From assembly GCA_002104905.1 (NCBI GenBank), contig MCFE01000213.1, positions 62,001-126,000 on the forward strand: a stretch of DNA of 64,000 nt, in the 5' to 3' direction. Below the pieces are notes generated by a model. It was not told where the DNA came from, did no database searches, and worked only from the letters and a program-made list of their open reading frames with translations. This stretch comes from Basidiobolus meristosporus CBS 931.73. Lineage: Eukaryota > Basidiobolomycota > Basidiobolomycetes > Basidiobolales > Basidiobolaceae. Positions 21,226 to 32,740 of this stretch are shown here, piece by piece; position 1 is the first letter of the stretch; every line of letters starts with the position of its first letter. A program made the position numbers and the translations under genes.

Positions 21226-22137
21226 AGATGTCCAATCTAGGAGAACTCAGTTACTACTTAAGGACAAAGTGCTCCATAGACAGTAGTACCCAGACTTTCA
21301 TCCTAAGCCAATCTAAGTATATTCAAAATATACTAAAATAGTACCAAATGGAAGATGGTAAACCAGTAGCTACCTTAATGGAGACAAACATCAACTTGGT
21401 CAAAACTCTACCAAATCCAGAGAGCTTGGTGCCATCTAAAAGCCCTGACTTTCCTTATCAAACTATGGTTAGCAGTCTGATATATATCATGCTTGGAACA
21501 TGCTCCAATATCTCATATTCAGTGGGAGCTGTCAGCCAGCATAATCAGAACTCTGGATCTGATCATATTACAGCAGTTAAGCAGATTTTTAGATACCTAA
21601 AAGGCACTGATGATATCTGCTTAAAATACACTTATAAGAGCTTATAACAGGATCTTGTAGAATACTCTGATGCTGAATGTGAACAAAATTTGGAAGACAG
21701 AAGATCTACTACAGGATACACCTTTCTTTACTGTAAAGAAGCAATTTCATGGAATTCAAGAGAGCAACCATCCATTGCAGTTTCCACAACAGAGGCAGAG
21801 TATATGGTAGCCAGTGAAGCTGCAAAAGAACCAATATGGCTAAGAAAGCTTTTTACAGATTTAGGTGTATGTAAAAAACGTATGCTACTCTATTTCAAGA
21901 TAATCAAGGATGTATACAAATAGGTAGAAGTCCAGCTTTTCATGTTAGAGCTAAGCACAGAGATATTAGACATCATTTCATACATGAAGCTATAGAGGAT
22001 AACTTAGTTAGCTTAGCTTACTGTCCTTCAGATGAAATGATTGCAGACATATTTACCAAATCATTAGCTAGAGTCAAGTATGAATATCTTAGGTCAAAAT
22101 TAGGACTAGTCAGTATGAGCATATAGCTGAGTGCAAA
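21226..22137 (+). pseudogene. Copia A pol, 3' part: RT end and RNase H
   Basis: This resumes at SNLGELSYYL (21231). It continues through the RT connection (PDFPYQTMVSSLIYIML, SDHITAVKQIFRYLKGT) and RNase H (RSTTGYTFLYCKEAISW, STTEAEYM, DNQGCIQIGRSPAFHVRAKH, ADIFTKSL). It is interrupted by stops at 21335, 21645 and 21921. The frame ends just before the 3' LTR. Confidence 0.9.
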
Positions 22138-22483
22138 TGTTGTAAAATTTGTAATTCCACCTAAATATGCACCTAACTAGGTCACTTAGATGATTACCTT
22201 CAAATCCAAGGGAATACTGACCAAATTCCTTGTTGGGATTTACTTAGAATATTTTCACCACAATATCAGATACCCAACACATGAAAATTCTCAAAATTAT
22301 CCAAACAGCCTCAAACTTTGCACATATGTTCTTGGGACCTTTGTAAGCATATTTTACGTGTTGGTTTACCAAGTCCATGTAAAATATAAATACTACTTTT
22401 ACATTCAATGAATCATTAAGTGAAAACCACATAATCTACTTGTCCTCCCAGTCACTTCCAATATCCGCAAGACTCTTACAACA
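22138..22483 (+). repeat. Copia A 3' LTR
   Basis: 346 bp from TGTTGTAAAATTTG to CTCTTACAACA. It is followed by the duplication tggaa (22484-22488) matching 7433-7437. It carries AATATAAATAC-like and CATTCAATGAATC motifs in the positions of TATA and polyadenylation signals. Confidence 0.95.
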
Positions 22484-23659
22484 TGGAAAGCATTAGAAGA
22501 CACCTACCAGTCATGTTCAGCAGATCAGAGAGAGTATCTTGGACAAAAATTCTCTAATACAACAATGCTCTCAGGATAACAAATGAAAAATATAATTAAC
22601 AGAATTACCCTGTTAGTTGATGAGATGGAATCTGTGGGCATACAAGCTACTAATACAGATGTGATATTTACCCTCTTGAATAGGCTGACAGTTGGACTTC
22701 AGGGCCTTGTATCAGTCTCAGAGTCCAGAACTGAAGATTTGACCTCAAATGTGCTACATGGAAGGCTCCTGGATGAGGATTTAAGAAAATCAATCACCAA
22801 AAAGAAAGAAGGGAAATATGCTTAAATTAGCAATAATAACCACCAAAGGAGGTACTGAAGACACATTAAAGGCAACTGCAACTTTTCTTGCAGCTACAGC
22901 AAAATGAATGGACAAACATCAGCTAGGTGTTTCAAAAAAAATACAATCAGCAGAAGAAGCCTGAATATCACAATACTGCAACAACTGATAAATGACTATT
23001 TGTATCTGCATTAAGCATGACCACAAATAGGGATTCTTACATGGGGTGTATGGACTCTGGAGCATCTTAACACTTTACACAAAAAAAAAATCTTTTGCCT
23101 AATATCATTAGATTCCAATCAAGAAGGTTTGATGGGAGACAACAGAGCACCTAATGCAGTTTGACAGGGAACTATTCAAGTAAGCCTCAGAGGTAGTGAA
23201 GGAAACCACAAACTTACCTTCAAAGAAGTATTCTATGAACCAAAAACAGCCAGGAGCCTACTATCTGCAAGCAAGGCCAAAGCAGATGGACTTGATTTCA
23301 GTATGACTATTCTGTATGCAGGTTTGGTGATCAAAAGTTTCCCATATTGCTTTAGGTATCAGTGCTCAGAATCTACATTAGTTCACCTATATTCCATCAT
23401 GTCTGGAAGCCAGCATAAGTAACTTAAATGAAGAAACACCAATGCACTAGTAAGGGTGATTTGGACACATAAAATCTGATTATTTAAGCAAAATAATCAA
23501 AAATCAGCTGATTGGTCAAAAAAAAATTAATCAACCAACTAATTTAAAGCATTGTGAGTCCTGCTTATATGGGAAACAAGTCATAGAACAGTTCAAGAGC
23601 TCTGGGCTAGTCAAAACTAAGAAAAAAGTGTATCTATTTTAATCAGATCTGTGTGGGCC
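22484..23659 (+). pseudogene. Copia C, right part: gag to integrase, heavily decayed
   Basis: This continues the gag cut at 7437: WKALEDTYQSCSA, then NRITLLVDEMESVGIQ and SRTEDLTSNVLHGRLLDEDLRKS (open 22583-22825). It then passes through a decayed knuckle and protease (DSGAS region near 23050) and GAG-pre sequence (CESCLYGKQ near 23560) to DLCGPM near 23650. Many stops and indels, clearly older than copia A. Confidence 0.85.
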
Positions 23660-23727
23660 TATGTAGTATTGTAGGACTTTTGGAGATATTGGAAGTGATT
23701 GGGAGAACAAATAGATTGTGTAGTTCT
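23660..23727 (-). repeat. Inverted LTR-end fragment
   Basis: ttttggagatattggaagtgattgggagaacaa reads, on the minus strand, as the terminal part of the copia LTR family (compare 24030-24070). It lies directly before copia D and ends copia C, pointing to rearrangement or a truncated inverted copy. Confidence 0.65.
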
Positions 23728-24076
23728 TGTTGTAAAGATTTGTAATTCCACCTAAATATTCACCTTACATAGTCACTTAGACAATTACCCTCAAATCCTA
23801 GAGAATACTGACCAAATTCCTTATTGGGACTTACTTGGAATATTTTCACCAAAATACCAGGTACCCAGAACATGAAAATTCTCAAAGTTGTCCAAGCAGT
23901 CCCAAACTTTGCACACATGTTCTTGGGACCTTTCTTAACCTATTCTACATGGTTGTAATGCCAAGACAAGGTAAAAGTATAAATACCACTTTTATATTCA
24001 ATAAATCATTAAGTGAAAACTACACAATGTACTTGTTCTCCAAATCACTTCCAATATCTCCAAGACTGTTACAACA
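23728..24076 (+). repeat. Copia D 5' LTR
   Basis: 349 bp, TGTTGTAAAGATT...GACTGTTACAACA, collinear with 22138-22483. It contains gtataaatacc and caataaatca. Confidence 0.93.
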
Positions 24077-24089
24077 GGTTATGAGCCCT
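24077..24089 (+). other. Copia D primer-binding site overlapping the Gag start codon
   Basis: ggttatgagccct matches the initiator tRNA-Met anticodon arm over 12 nt. The ATG of Gag (24081-24083) lies within it. Confidence 0.8.
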
Positions 24090-24845
24090 AAGCTGTCACT
24101 CTCTGCAATGTCTGCTACTGCTATAACTGGAATTTTTCCCTCTGCTCAAAAGCTGGATGGATCTAACTACCAAGTGAGGAAGGTGAAGATGGAGATGCTG
24201 CTACAAGAAAGAGGCCTTTAGGATATTGTCATGGGAGAAGAATGCCCTCCTAAATATATGGGAGAGGAAGCCTCAAAGTACCAGAAGAAAGAACAAAGTG
24301 CCTTTAACTGCATTTGCCTTAATGTTAAGGACAAATTGCTAATTCAATGCTCAAGAGCAAAAACGGCAAAGAATGCCTGGAAAGCATTAGAAAACACCTA
24401 CCAGTCATGTTCAGCTGCCAAGAAAATGTATCTGAGACAAAAATTCTTTACTACAAAGATGCTGCCAGGAGAAGAAATGAAAAATCTAATTAACAGAATT
24501 ACCCTGCTTGTAGATGAGATGGAATCTGTGGGCATACCAACTACTGATGAGGATGTGATAGTTACCATACTGAATAGTCTGACAGACAAGTTTCAGGGCC
24601 TTGTATCAGCCCTAGAGTCCAGAACTGAAGATTTGACCTTAAATTACGTATATGGAAGGCTCCTGGATGAAGAATTAAGAAAATCAAGTGCCAATAAGAA
24701 GGAAGAAGAAAATGCTTGAATAAGCAATGATAGCCAACAAAGGAGGTACCCAAGACCCTACAAAGGCAACAACAACCTGCTTTGTAACTACTGCAAAAGG
24801 AAAGGACACACATCAGACCAGTGTCTCAAAAAGAAAGATAATCAG
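24081..24845 (+). pseudogene. Copia D gag with zinc knuckle
   Basis: From ATG 24081: MSPKLSLSAMS, LDGSNYQVRKVKMEMLLQERGL, then a TAG at about 24219 where copia A has Trp. The next segment (24231-24719) reads GEECPPKYM, NCICLNVKDKLLIQC, MYLRQKFFTTKMLPGEEM, LNSLTDKFQGLVSALESR. After another break the CCHC knuckle CNYCKRKGHTSDQC is encoded near 24790. It is the best-preserved Gag of this copia family here, but it is inactivated by at least two stops. Confidence 0.88.
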
Positions 24846-25251
24846 CAAAAGAAGCCTGAATATGGAAATGCTGCAACAACTGAAGATAGACTATTCATAT
24901 CTGCACTAAATATGACCACAAACAGGGATTCTCAGATGTGGTATATTGACTCTGGAGCATCTCAACACTTTACACACCAAAAAGAACTTTTTACCAAATA
25001 TTAAGAAATTCCAATTAAGAAGGTTTTCATGGGTGACAATAGAACACTTGATGCAGTGGGAGAAGGAACTATTGAAGTAAGCCAATGAAGCAGTGAAGGA
25101 AGCCATACACTGACCTTTGAAGAAGTACTCTATGTACCAGAAATAGCCAAGAACCTACTCTCTGTAAGCAAGGCCACAGCAGAAGGACTCAGTTTCAGTT
25201 TTGACAATTCTGGTTGCAGGATCACTGATCAAAATGGTGCCCATATTGCGT
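24846..25251 (+). pseudogene. Copia D protease region
   Basis: Encodes the stretch around WYIDSGASQHFTHQKEL (aspartic protease active site DSGA) and VLYVPEIAKNLLSVSKAT in broken frames, up to AHIA, where the solo LTR is inserted. Confidence 0.82.
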
Positions 25252-26322
25252 TGTGGTGGTGTGTAAGTCCAAGGGAGAGATACGTCCAACACTTCTCAAG
25301 TGTTTTGAGTGTGGGGTGTTCACTGGGTGCAATAACCTCTGGCAAAAGCTTGCTAGGAATACTTGGGTTCTGTTTCTAATCTAATGTGAAGGGGAATAAA
25401 GCCACAAGCTTGTCAAGGGAAAACTATTGAGCTACAATCCCCAACTTAGTTGGCATCTTAACAAAAGTATGTGCTGGGTTCAGCGTCCTTTGAGATGACA
25501 ATGTACTAAAGCTTCCAAAGTCAAAACAACTGTAAACTCCACCAGCAGGGACTTGACAAGAATGCAGCTGTGGTCAATAGTTACAAAGACAGAAAAGTAT
25601 CTTTGCCTGTACAAGAACTAACTTGGGAAAGAATCAAATATAATAAAAGATACCTACTCTGAGTATTCCTCACAAGTAGTGCCTCCAAGGTCAGTTGGCT
25701 GTCAGCGCGGTTTCCTGGGAGTGTCCTGTGGTCTAGGGTTGGAAGTTCAGGTAGCAGCAGGTAGCAGTGATCACACTAATCAACAAGTCGGTATATTGAT
25801 AAAAGGGATGATGATTTATTGTTAAGGGATAGCCTCCCTTATATACTTTTCTCACTGGCTAAGTGATTACTAATCATAGTGTTCCAGAAGGTTCTGGAGA
25901 TCAATAGAAATCTTAATGACATCAGAATGACCTAAGAATGTTCTAAATAGGTGCCAAAAGGTTCTAAGAGGCACAGCACATCCAACCAATCAGGAATCAG
26001 TATTCTGAAACCTGTGTAACATGGGGATACCATATATGGTATGGAAATGGTAGGGATGGTGACACGGGCTGATCATGTGTAACGGGTACTGGCGCAGGTA
26101 CTTGCCTAATATAGAAGTACTTATAGCTAGTAATCTTACATAAAGTGAGGGGTAACTTATGCAATAAGGTAAGCAGGTGTGATAGTCAACCGGCTTATGG
26201 GATAGTACTGATTGGGTAAGACAAATGGGATAAAACTAAAATTAGTGTAGTAGAGATATAGGGAAATAGAAAATAAGGGAATGAGCACATCTGTCAGTGG
26301 GTGTCACTGTCACCCTACTACA
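25252..26322 (-). repeat. Solo LTR, gypsy family X (copy 1)
   Basis: 1071 bp. On the minus strand it starts TGTAGTAGGGTGACAG and ends CACCACCACA. It is nearly identical to 55400-56469 and 62077-63147. Inside: TATA-like gtatataaggg and a polyadenylation-like acaataaatc on the minus strand. Flanks are gcgt (left) and gcat (right), a likely 4-bp duplication with one change, interrupting the copia D protease/GAG-pre region. Confidence 0.9.
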
Positions 26323-28247
26323 GCATTGGGCATCAGAGATCAGAATCTATACAAGTTGACTTATATTCCATCATATCTGGAAGCCAATATAAGTAACTTA
26401 AATGAAGAAACACCAATGCTTTGGCACAGGAGATTTGGACACATCAATTTTGATTATTTGTGCAAAATGATCAAAGATCAGCTAATTTCTGGAGTGAAAA
26501 TTGATCCCCCAGCTAATTTGGAGCACTGTGAAGCCTGCATATATGGGATACAGGCCAGACAACCGTTCAAGAGCTCTGGGTTAATCAAAACTAAGAAAAA
26601 ATTAGATCTAATTCACTCAGATCTGTGTGGACCTATGCAAAATTTATCGTGAGGCAGGATGAAGTGTTTAATCATTTTATTGATGATTATACAAGATACA
26701 CATGGGTCTACTTCATGGAGAGAAAGTAAGAAGCTCTGTCTAAGCTCAGGGAGTTAAAGCCATGGTGGAGAGAGAAACTGGTGAAAAAATCAAGATAATA
26801 TGTTCTGACAATGGTGGAAAATATATCTCAAAACTCTTCATCCACTTCTGCAAAATTCATGGGATAAAGCAAGAGACTACTGTACCATACTCCCCACAGC
26901 AAAATGAAGTTGCAGAACAAGCTAACAGATCAATAATTGATATGGCAAGATCTATGATCCATGATCAAAAATTATCCTATGATTTCTGGGCAGAATCAGT
27001 TGCCACTGCTGTATACCCTAAATATAGTAGTTATAACAGAATACTTTGTGATTCTACTTCATCTGAAGCATAGTATGGATATAGACCAAGTGCAGAACAT
27101 CTAAGAATATTTGCGTGTACAGCATATGCCAAAAAACTGCCTGGAAGTCAGTCAAAATTTGAGCCAAAAAGTGTAAAATGAATATTTTTGGGCTACTGCA
27201 ATTAGTGTAAAGCATACAGACTCTACAATACCAAAGCAAAGAAGCTAATCAAGTCCAGGGATGTGTTGTTTGATGAAGATTCAAAATATTCACAAAAAAT
27301 GACATCAGATGATGACAAAATCTGATCTCAAGTCCACCAATTGTCCGGATTGAATCAGAACAAAACAATGAAAATTTTTTCACTCCAGAGGACTCTACAA
27401 CCGTGTTTCAGCCAGAACCAGTGCCCAGGAATATCCCAGAAGTGATCATTCCAGTATCAAATGCCTGGAGATCCAATTGGACAAGAAATAGCCCAAATTA
27501 CTATATCAATGAGGGTACAAACTTAGCCTATGCCTATTCAGTCCATATTGATGAACCCCAGACTGTAAAAGAGGCCCTAAATAGCCCTCAGACAAAGTTT
27601 TGGAGATCTGCAATGACTGAGGAATATCAGGCCCTGATGGAAAATCAAACTTGGGACTTGTTCAAATTACCAATCAACTAAAAATCAATTGGATGCAGAT
27701 GGGTCTTCAAGATAAAATACAAGGCTGATGGTACAATTGAAAGATACAAAGCAAGACTTGTAGCCAAAGGATACTTTCAAACAAAAGGACTTGACTATAC
27801 TGAGACCTTTGCACTGGTAGCCAAGTTTGATTCCATCAGATTAATATTGGCTGTTGCAGCAAAATATAAGTTTTTTATTCATCAAATGGATGTAAAAACT
27901 ACATTTTTGAATGGAGAACTTGATGAGGACATGTATATGGACCAGCCTGATGGGTTTGTTGACCAATATAACCCCCATTTGGTCTGCAAGCTTAAAAAGT
28001 CACTATATGGTCTCAAACAATCACCAAGAGCCTGGAATTGCAAGATAGATTCTTATTTGGAATCTTTGAGATTCAAAAGGAGTAATGCTGACTATAGTAT
28101 ATACTATAAGCCAGATAGAACAAATCCAGTTCTATTGGCTCTATATGTGGGTGATCTTATTATAGCCACCAATAACCTAGCAATATTGGAAGAGACTAAA
28201 TCCAGCCTATCTAGGGAGTTCAGGATGTCCAATCCAGGAGAACCTTA
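26323..28247 (+). pseudogene. Copia D pol: GAG-pre, integrase, reverse transcriptase (truncated)
   Basis: 26330-26652: LGIRDQNLYKL, LWHRRFGHINFDYL, CEACIYGIQARQP, HSDLCGPM. 26762-27073: integrase core with VPYSPQQNEVAEQ. Near 27100-27320: the integrase C-terminal region. 27403-27681 and 27847-28247: RT with [47 protein letters not shown] and LYVGD, where copia A has LYVDN. There are several frameshifts and stops. The reading ends at MSNPGEP*, where E0 sequence starts. Confidence 0.9.
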
Positions 28248-28730
28248 GTGCTGTGACAATAATTGCATGGCATTGTTACATTCTCAATGAGCTCTACAGC
28301 TATTTTGAATGAATCTAACTGGCCAGGACATCCAGTTGCCTTATATGGCAAAAAACATGATGATGTTTTGATGACCTCACTGCAACACTCTGATGGCATT
28401 ATTATGACAGTATAGCGGTCTAGAGCTGGTTCTGTATAATGCTATTGTACCAATTTGCCAAATAGTATTTCCTTTTTCTACCTCCCATTATGCAATTCAT
28501 ATATTTCACTGTTGAATCACCTCTCTTTATTTGCTTACCCACTACTACCTTGGGTATTCCACATATAATTTGAACCAAAAAATATTATAGCCTCCTGCTT
28601 ATTAACCTCTACAAACGTGCACACCTGATGTAATTGACATACTTCTATCACCTCAACTTAACAGCTTTTTAGTGTGATACTTTCAAAGTTGCCATATACC
28701 TTGTACTGCTGGTAACATACATCTTGCAAA

Positions 28731-29099
28731 TGTTACCAGTCTTGGTTTAAGAGTTGTAGAGGAATAAGGAGTTTAGCTGGCATTGTATTCATTAAAACTT
28801 GAACTGATTTCTATACAGGTTCCAGCAGCTCCTTATATATATTTTGCCAGATCAATTGCTGACTAATTGTATTTCCCAATGTAGGCTGTGGGTGATGACT
28901 CATTTGATTGCATCATCATCACCCAATAAGATGCTACTTAATATATCTATTTCTGTCTGATAAGGATTTGCTGATTCATTTGCTGACTAACACTACTTAT
29001 CTGATAGCTAACCCTGATATACTGATAGGCTAAGCATATAACCAATTGATTTGACTAAAAACCAATCTGACTTAAACATTCAAGTGGTGGATCATAACA
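28731..29099 (-). repeat. Gypsy G0 LTR (3' LTR on the minus strand)
   Basis: 369 bp. On the minus strand it starts TGTTATGATCCACC and ends ACTGGTAACA. Related LTRs are at 35243-35610, 40824-41190, 42446-42814 and 50010-50378. The purine tract aguaggggagaa-type sequence (cagtaggggagaa on the minus strand) abuts it at 29100-29112. Confidence 0.92.
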
Positions 29100-29700
29100 T
29101 TCTCCCCTACTGAAGTTGGGAGGGTTCTCCTGAACCTCTTTTCTTGTGATACCAATATCTTGATGGCTCAGTATTGTTGGCAAGTCTTGCAAGTTTGAGT
29201 CTGTCTCTATGAACTAAATCTTCCTGGATATTCCCTAGTTTGTTCACTAGTTGGTAAGTTGCAAATAGAAAATCTCTGATGATCTTAAAAGGCCCTGTCC
29301 ATTGTGGCTCAAACTTCTTCCAAGTATTGTTTCTCAGCAATACAAAGTTCCCAACTGTCAATGATTCTGGTGATATAGTCTTGTCAAATCTCTGCATCAT
29401 ATTTACTGCACTTTGAGATACTTTGGCCTGTGCCTCTTAACGTCTTTGTTTCAGCTGCTGGTGTCTATTTGGCTGACTGAGCTCATCTTCTAAGGCACCT
29501 GTAAGCTTTGGGTGTGTGAGATCTCCTGGAATCCTTGTCTCACATCCATACATTACGTAAAATGGCAATTGTTGGGTGGTGTTGTGTACTCTAACTCTGC
29601 ATGCAAAAAGTGCTTGGTCTATATACTCATCCCATCTACTGACAACTCCATTTGCACACTTGGTCAGCATTCTTCCAAATAATCCATTAAACATTTTTTT
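29100..29700 (-). pseudogene. Gypsy G0 integrase C-terminal part
   Basis: Minus-strand open segments 29772-29437 and 29400-29107 encode FNGLFGRMLTKCANGVV, WDEYIDQALFACRVRV, YGCETRIPGDLTHPKLTG, then FDKTISPESLTVGNFVLLRN and WTGPFKIIRDF, the integrase tail and GPF-type module also found in G1 and G3. One frame break lies at about 29420. The catalytic integrase core, RNase H and everything upstream are missing, replaced at about 29700 by the inverted repeat. Confidence 0.88.
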
Positions 29701-30062
29701 GAGGTCAATGTTGTGCATGATGTGTAAGAGCAGAGAAGAACTGCAGATATGCATCTGGTACTCAATACCCATGGCACTCTGAATTTAGCTCCTGTGGCTT
29801 GTAACATGTCACAAAAGTGCATGGCACTAACTTGGTCCACTAGTAATAACTGGCACTATAAGTGCTTTGTATAGATCTTACTTTAGGGCAAATAATTGAA
29901 TATATTGCCAGTTGGTACTAGTGGACCAAGTTAGTGCCATGCACTTTTGTGACATGTTACAAGCCACAGGAGCTAAATTCAGAGTGCCATGGGTATTGAG
30001 TACCAGATGCATATCTGCTGTTCTTCTGTGCACTTATACATCCTGCACAGCATTGATCCACA
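29700..30062. repeat. Large inverted repeat (fold-back)
   Basis: The arm at about 29700-29853 is repeated in reverse complement at about 29910-30062. The inner ~100 bp (ctggtactcaatacccatgg through cttggtccactag) match almost perfectly; the outer ~45 bp diverge. The spacer is about 60 bp. Both arms contain the same short frame starting MGIEYQMHIC. No other copy of this sequence is visible in the window. Confidence 0.85.
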
Positions 30063-30069
30063 AAAAAAC

Positions 30070-32578
30070 ATTAATAACTGGTTTTTCTCCTGCATCATTG
30101 ATGAAACACAGGGGCCGCTTTGCATGAAGATGCAGAGCTATGCTTCACACTCTGTGGGCAAGTATAGGTTCACTTGGCCTCTCTGGCACACTATGGCATC
30201 ATTTGGCTCTCATGGCTCAATGTGGCACTATCCAACTGAATAAGTCTAATATATCCCTACTCCCTGCTGGATTCTAGTCCCCCTTATTGGTGCACTCTGG
30301 CTCTTGTTTGTATGAGTTCCATATTGAATGGTGTAGAAGTTGGCTAGTGACCATGAGAAATCTGGCATACCTTGGTAGAGTTTTCTTAATGGCAATTAGT
30401 TGCTTGTTGCACCCAACCCAACTTTGTATTACTTAACTGATCACCCATGCATTGGGGCTGCTTAGCTTCTTAATGCCATAGGCATAGGTGTCTCCATGTG
30501 CACATCTGTACTTAGTGTTTTCCAACTCTCCCTGGCTGTCCTCCATGTGCCAACTCATCATATCCATGCCAGAATTGAAGGTAATATTCTTAACAAGATT
30601 GGGAAATGGTTGTATCTGCAACTTTACTTGTCTTCCTGTGGCCACACACATCCACTCCATTGGAAACTCCCAAAAGGTGAAGCAAGGCCCAACATTCTCC
30701 ATACACCAAGCAAGGTGGATTAGAGATTGGATATAGTTGCAGCAGAGATATAGACATTCAGCTTTATGCTTGTAGTGTAGCCACTTGAATCCTGTCACAA
30801 ACTCCTTGCACAACAGCTATAGATTTGTCAAGTTGGCATTGGTGATCCAGTTCTGGATAAATATTCCTACATGTCCACATGCAACTCCCAATGCTTCCAA
30901 TGTACTTGTGGTAGGAATGGCTTTAAAACACCACTTGAATAAATAAATATCCAGTTCATCCAGTCTTTGCATTTGTATTGTTGCATATGCGTATGAATAC
31001 TAATTGGAGCTGGTGAGAAGTACTTAGGGTAGCAGATACTCTGTAATATCTTGCCAATTCTTTCAAATTTCTCCAGTATCTCAGAGGGCTCATTTATATT
31101 AAACTTTCCCATGTACAACTTAGTCATCAGTATAGGGATATTGCTGAAAAGTAAATGCATTGCTCCCAGTGGAAAGCTTTTGCTCCAGCAGATACCCTCT
31201 ATCTTACATATCTCTGGTTTCCAATTGATTCCATATTCCAGCCAATGACTTCTAGCTTGCCAACTTTGCGGCAATTGCATGCTGACTTCCGTACATTCTC
31301 TCTGTGGAAAGATGATGTTCTTAGTGCTGGTGTTTGGGTAATAAAAATGTGTGTAAGTTATGGAGTAAAACTCCTGGATCTCACATATTTGACAGCAATA
31401 CTGTCCATTATGCCTGGAAGAACCTGCTATCTTGCTGATGGCTGGGGTATCTTCAATGCTGATAATAATATGAGCTTCTACATGATTGCCATTTGCTGTT
31501 ATCCCGCAGGAAAGCATACAAAGCTCATCCAGCAATGGATACAGGTAGCTATCCAGGTTGAACACTGATTTAGGCCTAGATACTGGTGAGACTACCATCA
31601 GATTAATGCACTGTACCTTAAGATGGGTGGCAGATTCAGATTGATGAGAATCAGTGGCCAGCAGGATTCACTAGTGGAGTACTTGTTAAAAGAGAATCTA
31701 TCCAGTACTAAGGCAAAGGTATAGTCATACATACCTTCAATGTAGGCCTTGCTACTCAGCCATTTGTAATGATTGCCACCAAATGTATCTGATATATTTA
31801 GGTAATACTGGAATAAATCTGGAGTGTGGACAATATTTTCCCCTAATGGTGGTGGATTCCTGACAAGTTGGATACCTTGCAATGGTGGCATTTTTTGATG
31901 TGAGTGCCATGCAACTGTTAGCACATGCTGGTATCAGGATGGTGTCTGGGTCATATGTTGCCAGCCACAAAATGGTGGTCTATTTATATCATGTACATGA
32001 TAGGTTTCATCCCAGGATGTTTTGGCAAGAAGTTGTAGTAAATCCTCAATGCCCCCATTACCAATATTAGTGATACATGAAACTTCTCTAGCCACAACAT
32101 CACATTATTCACCAGTAGATGGATTCCTGGGCTCACCTGACTCCATAGAGTGTCCTTTTCCACAGGTATTGTGTCATCAAATAATGAGATTTTGCCAGGC
32201 TCATGCAGGGTACAGCTGTTAGGGAAGATAGGCTCACAATCCGTAAGTGTGCCTGCTTCTTCAGAGCTATTACTCAGTGTGCCATACTTGAAAGGCTGGG
32301 ATGAACTTAAAGGCATCACAAACTCTCCTAGCTCAGTTTGCACACGGTGACAAGTACAGCTACATGCCATTACAGAAGTATCAAGTGGCTGGCAAGATAT
32401 TGTTGGTACAGTACTGACTGGTGAATGGTCAAATATGACTAGTGTGGCAAAACTGGCCATGATCCTTGTAATACTTCCTATTCTGTCTGCATGCTTCATG
32501 GCTGAGAGTCTTGCTACAACAGCCACATAGTAATTTGTCTCTTCTTTTATAGTGTTAAATCAAAGTAGCCTTGGCCAT
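30070..32578 (-). pseudogene. E0 transposase (Tnp2-like), broken
   Basis: The ATG at 32578-32576 corresponds to the conserved start of the other copies but is followed by a stop. Readable segments: 32526-31984 (start degenerate at the Cys/His motif, then Ser/Thr-rich), 31924-31598 (zinc-ribbon remnant; ALVLDRFSFNKYSTSE), 31598-30867 (NLDSYLYPLLDE, EDTPAISKIAG, CQICEIQ, CWSKSFPLGAMHLL, YPKYFSPAP) and 30813-30433 (FVTGFKWLHYKH, CFTFWEFPMEWMC, AHGDTYAYGIKKL). This is the order of Tnp2/CACTA-Plavaka transposases (RNase-H-fold DDE enzymes). Stops and shifts inactivate it. Confidence 0.85.
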
Positions 32579-32740
32579 GGGGCAAACAGTTTTATACTCA
32601 ACAATGTAATGCTAATATTACACTTTTTTGTCAGTACTCATGTGAATCCAAGACAGTCCTCTACTTGAGACAGTGCACCTACATGAATGTAAAATTCAAT
32701 GATGACCCACCATAGTAAGCATTATAAATGAAGTTGTGGC

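Larger units (their letters stand above)
7438..22483 (+). mobile_element. Copia A, LTR retrotransposon split by nested insertions
   Basis: The element runs from TGTTGTAAAA at 7438 to TTACAACA at 22483 and is flanked by the 5-bp duplication tggaa (7433-7437 and 22484-22488). Its 5' LTR is cut by the chromovirus (7527-13444), and its RT region is cut at 16608 by a ~1.2-kb insert holding element B. What remains is in the usual Ty1/copia order: gag, protease, GAG-pre/zinc-binding, integrase, RT, RNase H. Every part has frameshifts or stops, so it cannot be autonomous now. Confidence 0.9.
23728..28247 (+). mobile_element. Copia D, 3' end lost, interrupted by a solo LTR
   Basis: The 5' LTR (23728-24076) is followed by a primer site and gag-to-RT sequence closely related to copia A. 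A family X solo LTR sits at 25252-26322. The element ends abruptly at MSNPGEP in RT (about 28247), where transposon E0 sequence begins; RNase H and the 3' LTR are missing. Confidence 0.9.
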
